Of a stretch of DNA of 48,469 nucleotides, positions 7,444 through 15,447 are shown piece by piece (the stretch's first letter is position 1; each line of letters starts with the position of its first letter). Under the pieces are notes generated by a model, which searched no databases, was not told the origin of the DNA, and was given only the letters and a program-made list of their open reading frames with translations. The DNA comes from Alphaproteobacteria bacterium (GTDB lineage Bacteria > Pseudomonadota > Alphaproteobacteria > GCA-2731375): contig JASLMY010000009.1 of the NCBI GenBank assembly GCA_030746295.1, positions 1-48,469 of the forward strand, in the 5' to 3' direction. Position numbers and translations under genes: made by a program.

Positions 7444-9513
7444 CTACTTGTCGTGTTTCCTCAGTTTCTCTTTGGCCTTTTCGTGGCCCCCTGCCGCGGC
7501 CTTGCGCCACCAACGAATGGCTTCCCGGCGATCCCTTGCGACGCCGCGGCCCTCGTCGTACAGGCGCCCAAGGAAATACTGCGACTTGATGTTGCTTTGC
7601 TCGGCCGCCTTGCGGTACCAGCGAGCCGCTTGCTCAAGGTCCTTCTCGACGCCGCGTCCGACCCGGTAGCTTTGGCCCATGTTGAACTGCGCCAAGGCGT
7701 AGCCCTGCGCCGCCGCCCTGCGATACCAGTTGACCGCTTGCCCGTGGTCCTTTGGCACGCCCCAGCCTTTTTCGTACATGAAGCCGAGGTTGTTCCGTGC
7801 CACGGGATGTCCCTGTGCCGCCGCCTTGCGATACCAGCTGACCGCCGCCTCGTAGTTCTTTTCGACGCCGCGTCCCTTTCGATACATCCAGCCGAGGCTC
7901 TGCTGTGCGGTGGCGACGCCTCGTTCCGCGGCTTTGCGATACCAGCGAACGGCATCGGCATATTGCTTCGCGATCGCCAGGGCGCGACCGTATTGGGCGG
8001 CGAACCTAGGGGCGTCGGGAAAGGCGGCAACGGCACGCTTGCAGGCCCGCAAGGCGCGCTCGACGTCCATTTTCTTGGCCGAGACGCTTGGGGCCGACCG
8101 CTGCTCGTCATAGGGGCTCGCGGCGTATCTGTCGCAATCATGCAGCGGCGAGCTGGAACGCGGCAATGCGCGCGCAACGGGCTTTGGTGGCGTGGTGGCG
8201 GCCAGGCGTTTGCGCTTTGCCTCCGCCACGCGCCTCGTTTCCTCTTCGGCTGCCTCCCAGGCTGTTTTTCCCTGCAAGAGCGGCGCGTAGACGTAGGCCT
8301 CTCTACCGGCATGGTCGACGCGATACCACTCGGCGCGGGCGACCTTGCCGGTAACCCAAACCTCGGCACCCTGCCTCAGCGTCGCCACCTTCTCCGACGT
8401 CGTGGTGGGGCGCGAGCGGAGGTTGACGTTCCTGAGGGCGACGAAGGTCCCGACCACTTCCTCGACGGCGATCGCGGGCGATGGCGGGGCGACCATCGCC
8501 GTCGCGGCCTTGGCCGGCGCCGGCACGCCACCTGCCTTGAGCTTTCGGATCTTGATCCGGGCCAAGGCGGCGAAAGTCCCCTTGGGGAATTGCTCCAGAT
8601 AGGCCTCGAACACGGCCGGGTCGGTGTCGTCCTTGATCGCCGCCCAGAACTCCAGCTCCATGCCTCGCCGGCCGCCCTCGGCACCCCCTGTGCCCGCTCC
8701 CGACGGCGGCGCGGCGACCACCAGGCCTTTCGGCACGAAAAGGAAATCACCGCCCTCGTGGCCGGCCTTGCGGATGTCCGAATACTGCGGCGTCTGGTCG
8801 GCGTTCAGCACCACCTTCTGGGTGACGCTCTTGGCCAGGGTCTGGCCGTCGAGGATGTCCGAGTTCTCTCTCAAAACGCCGAGGAAGGCGTTGGCGAAGA
8901 CCGAGTGTCCGCCCGTTCCCTCGTCGACCACAGGCTCCAAGCCACCCGAGACGAGCGCCGTACGGGCCCGTTTCTCGGCCACCCGCCGCAGCCATGCGTC
9001 CTGTTCGCTGCCGGCTTTGGGCGCCGCGTTCGCTGAGCGGACCAGCGCGCCCGAGTAGCAGGAATCAGCGACGACCATGACGTGATGCGCGGTCATCCCC
9101 CGGAAGTGGCGGGTCAGGGTCTCGTTCGCGACCCACCGCGTGTCGTCCTCGGGCTCGGCGTCGACCGGCAGCCAGTAGCCGGTGCCGGTCGCCCTGTCGA
9201 GCTCGCCGTGGCCGGCGTAGTAGATCAGCAGCCGGTCTCTGTCGGTCAGGCTCGAGCGGAGCTTGTTGACGGCAGAGAGGATCTGATCGCGGCTGGCGTT
9301 GATCAGGAGCTCGACCTCGAAGCCATACTTGAGCCGCAGGATCTCGGCGACGGCGGCGGCATCGCTGACCGCGGTCTCGAGCGGGGTCAGGTGCTCGTAC
9401 TTGTTGTTGCCGATGACGAGGGCGTGGTAGCGGCCGAAGTCGACCTCCGCTGCCCGGACAACACTGGAAGCGACGCACGCCAGTCCGAAAATCAAAACCG
9501 CCAGGAAGCGCAT
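7444..9513 (-). CDS. secreted caspase-like (peptidase C14) protein with SH3 domain and Sel1 repeats
   Basis: The 689-residue protein starts at the ATG at 9513, with GGAGG six bases upstream and a signal peptide MRFLAVLIFGLACVAS. Residues 28-260 form a caspase/metacaspase-type domain with the catalytic dyad His102 (YYAGHG) and Cys152 (DSCYSG). Residues 287-325 are the helical FWAAIKDDTDPAVFEAYL segment often found after bacterial caspases. Residues 355-412 form an SH3b domain (NVNLRSRP..VTGKVARAEWYRV). After a charged linker, residues 525-685 hold at least four Sel1-type repeats, each with a W-Y-R-K-A-A core. The architecture suggests an envelope protease or scaffold that binds wall or protein partners. 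No adjacent toxin, substrate or gasdermin-like gene is evident. Confidence 0.87.
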   Translation of the reverse strand: MRFLAVLIFGLACVASSVVRAAEVDFGRYHALVIGNNKYEHLTPLETAVSDAAAVAEILRLKYGFEVELLINASRDQILSAVNKLRSSLTDRDRLLIYYAGHGELDRATGTGYWLPVDAEPEDDTRWVANETLTRHFRGMTAHHVMVVADSCYSGALVRSANAAPKAGSEQDAWLRRVAEKRARTALVSGGLEPVVDEGTGGHSVFANAFLGVLRENSDILDGQTLAKSVTQKVVLNADQTPQYSDIRKAGHEGGDFLFVPKGLVVAAPPSGAGTGGAEGGRRGMELEFWAAIKDDTDPAVFEAYLEQFPKGTFAALARIKIRKLKAGGVPAPAKAATAMVAPPSPAIAVEEVVGTFVALRNVNLRSRPTTTSEKVATLRQGAEVWVTGKVARAEWYRVDHAGREAYVYAPLLQGKTAWEAAEEETRRVAEAKRKRLAATTPPKPVARALPRSSSPLHDCDRYAASPYDEQRSAPSVSAKKMDVERALRACKRAVAAFPDAPRFAAQYGRALAIAKQYADAVRWYRKAAERGVATAQQSLGWMYRKGRGVEKNYEAAVSWYRKAAAQGHPVARNNLGFMYEKGWGVPKDHGQAVNWYRRAAAQGYALAQFNMGQSYRVGRGVEKDLEQAARWYRKAAEQSNIKSQYFLGRLYDEGRGVARDRREAIRWWRKAAAGGHEKAKEKLRKHDK

Positions 9514-9576
9514 GGAGACCTCCAAGACGGCGATTGTAGCACGAGCGCCGCTCGTCCGCCTGCCTTCGCCATTCAT

Positions 9577-9792
9577 TGGAATCGCAGCCCGAGCGTCGCC
9601 ACGACCGTCTTCGTGCGGAACGGCGTTCCGCTAGCTAGAGCGCTCGCCATGGCTTCGGCATCAGCACCCAGCGGCCGTTGACATGGACCAGGCCGTCGAA
9701 GGCCATGCCAAGACGACTGGCAAAAGCGGGGAGTCCATGCGTACCATTCGACAGCATCCACGGGACAACCGGACAAATGAGGAGCCAGCACC
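9577..9792. other. spacer with possible gene remnants
   Basis: About 216 bases between the divergent caspase-like and RidA genes. On the minus strand a 40-codon frame at 9635-9757 ends GRWVLMPKPWRAL and reads like a genuine protein C-terminus. A second minus frame ending at 9573 finishes VVATLGLRFQ, resembling the last strand of an outer-membrane barrel. Neither has a convincing start or full domain. They may be remnants of lost genes or chance open frames. Promoters for both flanking genes must also lie here. Confidence 0.3.
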
Positions 9793-10152
9793 ATGTCGAT
9801 AACGCGCCACGAGATCACCACCGGGGCCGCCCCGCGCATGAGCCGCTGCGTCGTCAAGGGCGATACGGTCTACGTGGCCGGTCTGACCGCCAGCGACGCC
9901 TCGGGCGACATCAAGAGCCAGACGCAGCAGATCCTCGACAAGATCGACGGCTACCTGGCAATGGCCGGGACCGACAAGTCAAAGCTGCTGCAGGCCAACC
10001 TATGGATCACCGACATGGACAACTTCGCCGGCATGAACGAGGTCTGGAACGCCTGGGTCGATCCTGAGAACCCGCCGGTGCGCGCCTGCGTCAAGGCTGG
10101 CTTGGCGCGGCCCGAGCTGCTGGTCGAGATCATGGTGACGGCGATGAAATAG
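9793..10152 (+). CDS. RidA/YjgF family protein
   Basis: A 119-residue Rid-family protein. It has the typical KGDTVYVAGLTA strand, the helix-turn ILDKIDGYLAMAG and the C-terminal NPPVRACVKAGLARPELLVE block. The conserved Arg that binds the substrate carboxylate in enamine/imine deaminases is present in VRACV. RidA-type members hydrolyse reactive 2-aminoacrylate and related imines, while other Rid subfamilies act in catabolic pathways. The ATG has GAGGAG about 10 bases upstream. This copy is separate from the two RidA genes near 37.5 kb and is closer to the standard short RidA length. Its neighbours do not indicate a specific pathway. Confidence 0.87.
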   Translation: MSITRHEITTGAAPRMSRCVVKGDTVYVAGLTASDASGDIKSQTQQILDKIDGYLAMAGTDKSKLLQANLWITDMDNFAGMNEVWNAWVDPENPPVRACVKAGLARPELLVEIMVTAMK

Positions 10153-10196
10153 CCGCCGGGCTCGTCCGGGCGCCGTCGAACCACAGGGGAGGGGCG

Positions 10197-10631
10197 ATGT
10201 CACCGATGAAGAAGAATGCTGCGCAGGTCGCCGGCATGGTGATGCTGTTCATCGGCTTGGCGACGAGTGCCATCGGCTATTTCGAATGGCAGACCCACCA
10301 ACAATACGCCGCCGAAGGCGTGCGGGTGGGGGCCGTCATCACCGGCAAGCAAAAGGAGCACGACGCCGAGGACGGCTGGTCCTATTGGTTCGAGTACAGC
10401 TTCGTCACCGAGGCCGAGAAGACGGTCGAGGGCTGGGAATACGTGGGAGAGGAAGAGTTCAATACGACCGAGGCCGGCACGCCGGTCCAAATCGTCTATC
10501 TGGCGTCGGCGCCCGAGGTGAATACCTACGCCAGCTACCTGGCGACCAAAGCCTACCTCTACTTGCTCGTCTTCGGCGGCGTCTTCCTCGTCGCCGGGCT
10601 CGGGCTCTTTCTGCTCGCCCGATTCCGGTGA
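10197..10631 (+). CDS. DUF3592 membrane protein
   Basis: 144 residues with one transmembrane segment near the N-terminus (about 10-30) and one at the C-terminus (about 120-142). The roughly 90-residue extracytoplasmic part between them contains GVRVGAVITGKQKEHD, a WFEYSF strand and the PVQIVYLASAPEVNTY block typical of DUF3592. Family members have no established function. GGGGAGGGG lies just upstream of the ATG at 10197; ATG at 10206 is an alternative. A second DUF3592 gene of almost equal length (11367-11798) lies past the membrane protein, so the region looks like a local duplication. Confidence 0.8.
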   Translation: MSPMKKNAAQVAGMVMLFIGLATSAIGYFEWQTHQQYAAEGVRVGAVITGKQKEHDAEDGWSYWFEYSFVTEAEKTVEGWEYVGEEEFNTTEAGTPVQIVYLASAPEVNTYASYLATKAYLYLLVFGGVFLVAGLGLFLLARFR

Positions 10632-10692
10632 GTATCGACACCCGGCAGATGGCGCGGGCGACGATCTTGCGGCGAGACGGATAATCGCGGTG

Positions 10693-11235
10693 ATGAAGGC
10701 CCGAGGGCGCAGCCGGCCGGCGCGGCGGGTCGCGCTCACGGCTACTCTCTGGCTCATCGTGCTCTCGGGCGGCGGCCTCCTCGCCGCCCTGTCGATGGCG
10801 CCGGAGGCGATGGCGGACCGCCTGCCCCGGATCCGCGACGTCGTCGCGCTGGTGCGCATCTGCTTCCCCATCGCGGTCTATGTCGCGCTGGCGAGACTGA
10901 TGCTGGCCCTGCAGGGAACGCGCAATCTCGCCGTCGCTCTGGCCCATGCCGGCGGCGCCATCGGCTATCTCGCGGGCCTCTTCTTCATCGTCGAAGCGAT
11001 GGGCCGGCCGACCCCGCTCGGGCCGCGACCGCTCGACGCCCAGGCCAGCGTCGTCATCGGCATCATGCTCTTCGCCTCGATCACGGCGACCTTGGGCATG
11101 TTCGCCGGCTACACCGCCGCGGTCGCAATCCAGATCCTCGGACTCCTCCTGCGGCTCGGCCGCTACCTCGTCTCGCTGACCCGGCGCCCCGCGATCGATC
11201 CCGTCCGACATGCCTGCCGGTGCCGCGCGCGTTGA
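10693..11235 (+). CDS. hypothetical four-helix membrane protein
   Basis: I do not recognise this 180-residue protein. It has a basic N-terminus followed by four hydrophobic segments at about residues 14-34, 54-73, 84-103 and 119-155, the last one long. The C-terminus is Arg-rich. No catalytic motif is visible. It sits between two DUF3592 genes on the same strand, 61 bases after the first, so it may act with them at the inner membrane. GTG at 10690 directly precedes the chosen ATG and is also possible. Coding is supported by the membrane pattern and conserved strand layout only. Confidence 0.55.
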   Translation: MKARGRSRPARRVALTATLWLIVLSGGGLLAALSMAPEAMADRLPRIRDVVALVRICFPIAVYVALARLMLALQGTRNLAVALAHAGGAIGYLAGLFFIVEAMGRPTPLGPRPLDAQASVVIGIMLFASITATLGMFAGYTAAVAIQILGLLLRLGRYLVSLTRRPAIDPVRHACRCRAR

Positions 11236-11366
11236 GGTCGGCGGCTTGCTCGACATCTTCGAATCAACAAGGTGACACCGCAGCCACCGGCCCCGAATAT
11301 ACTTGGATTGCGAGCCCGACATCACGACCGTCGCCGATTGCCGCGATCGAACGTATCGAGACGGAA

Positions 11367-11798
11367 ATGACCCACGCCCTTAAGATGGCAATTATGCTGC
11401 TGCCCTTGGGCCTGATAATGGGTGTCGCCGGCCTGAAGGGCATGCGGGAACATGATCGTTTTCTCACCGAAGGCGTCTGGACGCAGGCCGTCGTCATCGA
11501 CAAGAGAACCGAGCGAGACATCCTGGGCGAGTGGACCAACGTCATAGAATACCGATACTACGCGGGGGACGACTGGATGCAGATGGTCGACGACTGGGAC
11601 GACAGCGAAAATCGTCACCTCGCGTCCACGCCTGTCGGCGCCTCCGTAGACATCGTCTACCTGGTATCGGAGCCCGAGTGGCACAGGTTCGAGAGCCGAA
11701 TGAAGGACGATGATTCATGGATCTTGCTTGCTCTCGGCCCTGTCGCGTTCTTGGCAGGGTTCGTGTATTTGTTGTGGTGGGCATTCCGAGAGAACTGA
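11367..11798 (+). CDS. DUF3592 membrane protein, second copy
   Basis: From the ATG at 11367 the product is 143 residues, nearly the same length as the DUF3592 protein at 10197. It shares the layout: N-terminal helix (about 5-20), a soluble part with GVWTQAVVIDKRTERD, VIEYRYY and the block SVDIVYLVSEPEWHRFE, and a C-terminal helix (about 115-138). The first copy has the matching PVQIVYLASAPE. The frame extends upstream to 11220, but the extra 49 residues are low-complexity and lack similarity, so the internal ATG is preferred. GC content at third positions is lower than in most neighbours. Function unknown. Confidence 0.72.
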   Translation: MTHALKMAIMLLPLGLIMGVAGLKGMREHDRFLTEGVWTQAVVIDKRTERDILGEWTNVIEYRYYAGDDWMQMVDDWDDSENRHLASTPVGASVDIVYLVSEPEWHRFESRMKDDDSWILLALGPVAFLAGFVYLLWWAFREN

Positions 11799-11810
11799 CG
11801 TTGCCTCCCA

Positions 11811-11905
11811 GTCTTCATTCCCGCGAAAGTGGGAATCCAGAGCAACGTGAAAATCATATGCATTCACAGTGACTTACCGGATGCCCGCATCCGCGGACAT
11901 GACAT
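11811..11905. repeat. interspersed palindromic repeat, about 95 bp
   Basis: The element begins with a palindrome, ATTCCCGCGAAAGTGGGAAT at 11818-11837, and ends with a second imperfect palindrome, ATGCCCGCATCCGCGGACAT at 11881-11900, with an AT-richer middle. From memory this arrangement resembles a repeat scattered between genes in many proteobacteria. Here it sits just after the second DUF3592 gene and before the convergent flavoprotein gene, where its hairpins could also end transcription. Confidence 0.6.
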
Positions 11906-11960
11906 CGGCAGTGTTCGTCGTCAAACTTGGATGGACGGTCGATGTCCTCGGGGCGGCTCT

Positions 11961-12995
11961 CTAACCCAGGGCGTCCTGCCAGCCGGCGAGCACCTCGCGC
12001 GCCTCTTCGACGATGTCGCGGACGACCTCGCCGGCCGGCTTGACGGCATCGATCAAGCCCGAGCCCTGACCCGCCGCCAGGACGCCGTTCTCGACGTCGC
12101 CCTCGATCCGGCCGCGGATCGATGCCGGGCCGCCGACCTCGATCATCTGGTGGGGATAGGGCTTGATCTCGCCTTCCCGGCCTTCCCACGAGCGGGTGAA
12201 GTCGTTGCGGATCATCCGGTTGGGCTTGCCCGAATGGGCCCGGCTGACGACGGTGCCGTCCTCGTCGATCTCGACGATCTTCTGCTTGTAGTTGATGTGG
12301 CCGCGGGCCTCGTCGGTGGCGATGAAGCGGGTCCCCATCCAGACCCCGACGGCGCCGAGCGCGAGTGCGGCCATCAGGCCACGGCCGTTGACGAGGCCGC
12401 CGGCGGCGAGCACGGGAAGATCGACGCTGTCAACGACACGGGGCACCAACGACAGGGTGCCGATGCGGCCGACATGGCCGCCGCCCTCATGACCGGAGGC
12501 GATGACGACGTCGACGCCCGAGGCTGCTACCGCCTTGGCCTGGCGCGAGGTGCCGACGAGCGACATCACCGTCATGCCCTTGGCATGCGCGTCCGCAATG
12601 ATCTCGCCGGGGTTGCCGAGGCCCGAGACCAGCACCGGCACATCCTCGTCGAAGGTGACCTCGATATGCTCGCGGACCTGCTGGGTATAGCCGCTACTGG
12701 CCGCGTCCTGGCCCTCGACCCGGGCGAACAGGATGTCGACGCCAAAGGGCCGGTCGGTCTCGCCGCGGACGATACGGATCTCCTCGCGCAACTGCTCCGC
12801 CGTCATGTAGGCCGCACCGATCACGCCCAGACCGCCGGCCTCCGACGCGGCGGCGGCGAGCTTGCCGTAGGCGACTTGATACATCCCCGCCTGGCAGATC
12901 GGGTACTTGATCCCGAGCATCCGGCAGAGAGGGTTCTTCTCGAAGAGGGCTTCCAGGCTCACGTCGACCTCCTGACCGCTGGCGGAAATAGCCAT
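11961..12995 (-). CDS. nitronate monooxygenase / 2-nitropropane dioxygenase-like flavoprotein
   Basis: The 344-residue barrel protein has the NMO/NPD family features: YPICQAGMYQVAYGKLAAAA near the start, GGLGVIGAAYMTAEQL, the GHEGGGHVGRIGTLSLVPRV loop and the FMN phosphate-binding VLAAGGLVNGRGLMAALALG and GVWMGTRFIAT segments. These enzymes oxidise alkyl nitronates; relatives include enoyl reductases and other flavin oxidoreductases, so the exact reaction is open. The frame extends to an ATG at 13061, but the ATG at 12995 gives a normal N-terminus. It is convergent with the DUF3592 gene. Downstream of its neighbour cbiM lies a terminator hairpin, so it probably has its own promoter. Confidence 0.85.
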   Translation of the reverse strand: MAISASGQEVDVSLEALFEKNPLCRMLGIKYPICQAGMYQVAYGKLAAAASEAGGLGVIGAAYMTAEQLREEIRIVRGETDRPFGVDILFARVEGQDAASSGYTQQVREHIEVTFDEDVPVLVSGLGNPGEIIADAHAKGMTVMSLVGTSRQAKAVAASGVDVVIASGHEGGGHVGRIGTLSLVPRVVDSVDLPVLAAGGLVNGRGLMAALALGAVGVWMGTRFIATDEARGHINYKQKIVEIDEDGTVVSRAHSGKPNRMIRNDFTRSWEGREGEIKPYPHQMIEVGGPASIRGRIEGDVENGVLAAGQGSGLIDAVKPAGEVVRDIVEEAREVLAGWQDALG

Positions 12996-13090
12996 GCCCG
13001 GAAAGCGTAGCACATCGGCAGGCGCCTTCCAGAAGGCCGACGCCGACCCTAGCGACGACAACCATTCCGGAAGGTGCTAATCCCGGCAAA

Positions 13091-13120
13091 GAAACGACCG
13101 CCCCAACGAGCGGTCGTTTC
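13091..13120 (-). terminator. intrinsic-type hairpin after the cbiM-like gene
   Basis: A perfect 11-bp stem, GAAACGACCGC at 13091-13101 and its complement GCGGTCGTTTC at 13110-13120, closes an 8-base loop. On either strand a short T run lies at the end of the stem. It sits 27 bases past the stop of the cbiM-like gene and upstream of the flavoprotein gene, so it likely ends the cobalt-transporter transcript. Confidence 0.7.
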
Positions 13121-13147
13121 CCTGTCCTAAAGGCCGTGTGTGACGGG

Positions 13148-13813
13148 TTAGGCTATACGCAGCTCGCGCACCGCGGTCAGCCTGGCGACGAGGCCATTGC
13201 TCTCGAGCGACTTCAAGCCCCTCACACCGAGATAGGTGACGACGGGCTCGAAAGCGACGATCGCAAGGTACGAGCCGGCAAACGACGCCCAGGCCGAAAG
13301 CGGCGTGGCAACATCGCCGACCACCAACCAGAACCCGACCATGCCCGTTACGCCGCCGTAGTACATGGCATCCAGCTTGACGATCCGCGCCCAGGACAGC
13401 CGCTTTTGGACCGACGGATCGAAGAAGTGCCGGCCGGCAATGTAGTGGACGGATATGAGCGGCAGCATGAGCGACAGGCTGTTGACGCCCAGATGGTAGA
13501 GATCGCCCGGGTCGAAGACGAGACCTTGGAACAGCAGACCAATCGCAAAGCCGAGCAGCGTCGGCGTGAAGCCCAAGGTCAGGTACATCGCCATCGCACC
13601 CACGAAGTGAAGCTCCGAGGGGCCGACGGGCATATGGAAGCTCTGCATGAAGAGGGAGAAGAACCCGGCAGCCAAAAGGCTTTTCAAGAGAACTGCCGGT
13701 TGGCGCAAGAATTCCTTGATCTGCTCCTTGCAACCCCACGCGAAAACGCCGATGGCGCCGGCATTCGCAATAGCGACTTTCGCCGGAGCGACGAATCCAG
13801 GTTCTATGTGCAT
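13148..13813 (-). CDS. cbiM: CbiM-type energy-coupling-factor transporter membrane component
   Basis: The 221-residue product begins MHIEPGFV. In CbiM/NikM the N-terminal amine and His2 help bind Co(II) or Ni(II), so the start at 13813 is fixed by function as well as by AAAGGAG seven bases upstream. Further family marks are the hydrophobic helices spanning most of the protein, HMPVGPSELHFVGAMAMYL and GDLYHLGVNSLSLMLPL. CbiM is the substrate-specific membrane part of a cobalt ECF importer that feeds vitamin B12 synthesis. A cobalamin riboswitch lies in its leader, which supports cobalt as substrate. No cbiN, cbiQ or cbiO is adjacent, so the energising module must be elsewhere or absent. Confidence 0.85.
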   Translation of the reverse strand: MHIEPGFVAPAKVAIANAGAIGVFAWGCKEQIKEFLRQPAVLLKSLLAAGFFSLFMQSFHMPVGPSELHFVGAMAMYLTLGFTPTLLGFAIGLLFQGLVFDPGDLYHLGVNSLSLMLPLISVHYIAGRHFFDPSVQKRLSWARIVKLDAMYYGGVTGMVGFWLVVGDVATPLSAWASFAGSYLAIVAFEPVVTYLGVRGLKSLESNGLVARLTAVRELRIA

Positions 13814-13880
13814 GTGTATCTCCTTTCGCACCCACCGTGCATTTCAGTCGTCAAAGCCGTCTGACGACAGGTTGATCAAA

Positions 13881-14067
13881 CGTGCGGGCAGGTTTCCTGA
13901 CTCGCGGATCGTCGCCGGATTTCCGCCTTCCCAGACCTGGGTCCAGTGGCATCGTGGAAGCGGCTACCGCTCACAGTTGCGGGGGCAGTCACGGATCAGG
14001 CCCTGATTGGGTCGTCCCTTCCGTGTTCCCTTTTACTCCTACAGGCTTTGCCTGCGTGGAACCCGTA
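13881..14067 (-). promoter_or_regulatory. cobalamin riboswitch upstream of cbiM
   Basis: Read on the minus strand, the leader carries the cobalamin riboswitch landmarks in order: a GTACGGGTTCC start, the core CTGCCCCCGCAACTGT, an AGCGG strand, the B12 box GCCACTGG, GGGAAGGCGGAAATCC, and the closing GAGTCAGGAAACCTGCC. The element ends about 68 bases before the cbiM start, leaving room for an expression platform. By known behaviour, adenosylcobalamin binding should lower cbiM expression. Boundaries are set by the conserved ends and may be off by a few bases. Confidence 0.92.
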
Positions 14068-14075
14068 CGCCGAGG

Positions 14076-14104
14076 ATGTTCGGTGATTCCGCTTCTGGAG
14101 ACAA
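14076..14104 (-). promoter_or_regulatory. possible promoter for the riboswitch leader
   Basis: On the minus strand TTGTCT (14099-14104) and GAACAT (14076-14081) are 17 bases apart, with predicted initiation within a few bases of the riboswitch 5' end. The match to the -10 consensus is weak, so support comes mainly from position. Confidence 0.3.
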
Positions 14105-14336
14105 GCCTGCCTCCGATAGGGCCATTCGGTCAGGCTCAGACGGATGACGGCACCAAGTCATGTGCCGTTCCGATGGTGGTAGCGCGAGCTTGTGCCGGTG
14201 CCTCGACAGAGGCCCGCGCCCCGTTCTCCTGGGCGACGACATCGGCGTGGCCGTGACCTTGCGGGCGCCGAATGGTAAATGGTGTGCGACCTTTTGTCCG
14301 AACCGCGGCGACGGCGCGAAGTGATATAGCAGGGCG

Positions 14337-14786
14337 ATGCTCTTGAGGTTGTTGTTTGGAAATTTCGCGGCGGGCCGATTCGCCACCGGCGTGCGCGTGC
14401 GGCCGCCGAGACAACCCTCATCCCGGCTCGGCCGGCGCGCCGTCGCGCTGATCGCCACCCTGTCGCTTTGCCTCAATGCACTGCTGCCAAGCATGGTGGC
14501 GGCGATGGTGGCCGGCACTGGCTTTCCGGTCGTCATCTGCACCCCGAACGGCTACGAGACCATTCGCCTGGACGAAAGTGGCACGCCGCAGCCATCGCCA
14601 CAGCAGCACGAAGGAGCCGCTTGCACGCTTTGCGTCGGCTGCGGCCAGCACGTCGGGTCGCCGTCGTGCGTCAGCGTCGTCGCACCGGTCGAGGCGCGAA
14701 ACGCCGTTCAACCCCGGATCGCGTCAGGTCGCCGTTTCACCGTCTGGCACAGCAGCTACGCGCGCGGCCCACCCCATCTCGCATGA
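14337..14786 (+). CDS. DUF2946-like Cys-rich membrane-associated protein
   Basis: The 149-residue product has a basic N-terminus, one hydrophobic segment (about residues 35-60), then a periplasmic part with VVICTPNGYETIRLDESG and a CTLCVGCGQHVG cluster, ending ARGPPHLA. This pattern resembles DUF2946 proteins, which commonly sit beside copper-handling genes. Here the next gene, 69 bases on, encodes a PCu(A)C copper chaperone, so a role in copper binding or delivery is likely. The biochemical role of DUF2946 is not established. The start has only a weak CAGGGCG site, and a later start cannot be excluded. Confidence 0.65.
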   Translation: MLLRLLFGNFAAGRFATGVRVRPPRQPSSRLGRRAVALIATLSLCLNALLPSMVAAMVAGTGFPVVICTPNGYETIRLDESGTPQPSPQQHEGAACTLCVGCGQHVGSPSCVSVVAPVEARNAVQPRIASGRRFTVWHSSYARGPPHLA

Positions 14787-14855
14787 TCCAACCGAAAGGG
14801 CGGCGTTCACCCTGAGCGCCGCCGCACCTATCGGCATCATTCGAGGCATCCAAAG

Positions 14856-15359
14856 ATGAGAACATTGCTCACGACCGGCGCGTTGGCGCTGGCGATTTCC
14901 ACTGCCGTGCCCGCATCCGCGGCGGAGTACAAAGTCGGCGAGATCACCGTTACCGACCCCTGGGCCCGCGCCAGCGCCGGCCCGGCGCGCAACGGCGGCG
15001 CCTATCTGACCATCAAGAGCGGCGGCGCCGGCGACAGGCTGACCAGGGTCGACAGCGGCGTCGCCAAGCGAACCGAGCTGCATAACCACATCAACGACGG
15101 CGGCGTGATGAAGATGCGCCCGGTCGACGGCATCGACGTGCCGGCCGGCGGCATGGCCATGTTGAAGCCGGGTGGCTATCACGTCATGTTGATGAAGTTG
15201 AAGCAGCCCCTGAAGCAGGGCGAGAGCTTTCCCATGACTTTGCACTTCACCAAGGCCGGCAAGGTCGAGGTCGAGGTCGAGATCAAGGCCGTCGGCGCGA
15301 TGGGCCCCGGCAAGGGCCAAGGCCATGGCGGCCACGGTAAGATGAAGATGAAGAACTAG
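14856..15359 (+). CDS. periplasmic copper chaperone PCu(A)C
   Basis: 167 residues with a signal peptide (MRTLLTTGALALAISTAV, cleavage near ASA). The mature domain contains the full H-x10-M-x21-H-x-M copper motif: His76, Met87, His109 and Met111, in ELHNHINDGGVMKMRPV and PGGYHVMLM. Such proteins carry Cu(I) to the CuA site of cytochrome c oxidase or to related targets in the periplasm. The C-terminus adds a His/Met-rich tail (GHGGHGKMKMKN) that may bind more copper. The stop codon TAG overlaps the left end of a small palindromic element, so the original 3' end of the gene may have been changed by an insertion. Confidence 0.9.
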   Translation: MRTLLTTGALALAISTAVPASAAEYKVGEITVTDPWARASAGPARNGGAYLTIKSGGAGDRLTRVDSGVAKRTELHNHINDGGVMKMRPVDGIDVPAGGMAMLKPGGYHVMLMKLKQPLKQGESFPMTLHFTKAGKVEVEVEIKAVGAMGPGKGQGHGGHGKMKMKN

Positions 15360-15432
15360 TGTGGTGGAATTGAAGTTCCTCCGATCATCGGGGCAAGCGC
15401 AGTGAGGAACTTCAAATCCGTAAACCACACTA
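15357..15432. mobile_element. MITE-like palindromic element A (76 bp, TA ends)
   Basis: The element starts TAGTGTGGT and ends ACCACACTA, with an inner inverted repeat GAAGTTCCTC / GAGGAACTTC around a loop containing GGCAAGCGC. Terminal TA on both sides fits a TA target duplication of the IS630/Tc1-mariner type. There is no coding capacity. It shares its layout with element B nearby, in opposite orientation. Its hairpin also lies where a terminator for the copper genes would be expected. Confidence 0.6.
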
Positions 15433-15447
15433 AAACCAAAGAGTCGC

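Noticed and set aside
14136..14414. Minus-strand frame between the riboswitch and the DUF2946 gene
   Set aside because: Low-complexity content, partly antisense to the DUF2946-like gene, with no ribosome site or family match.
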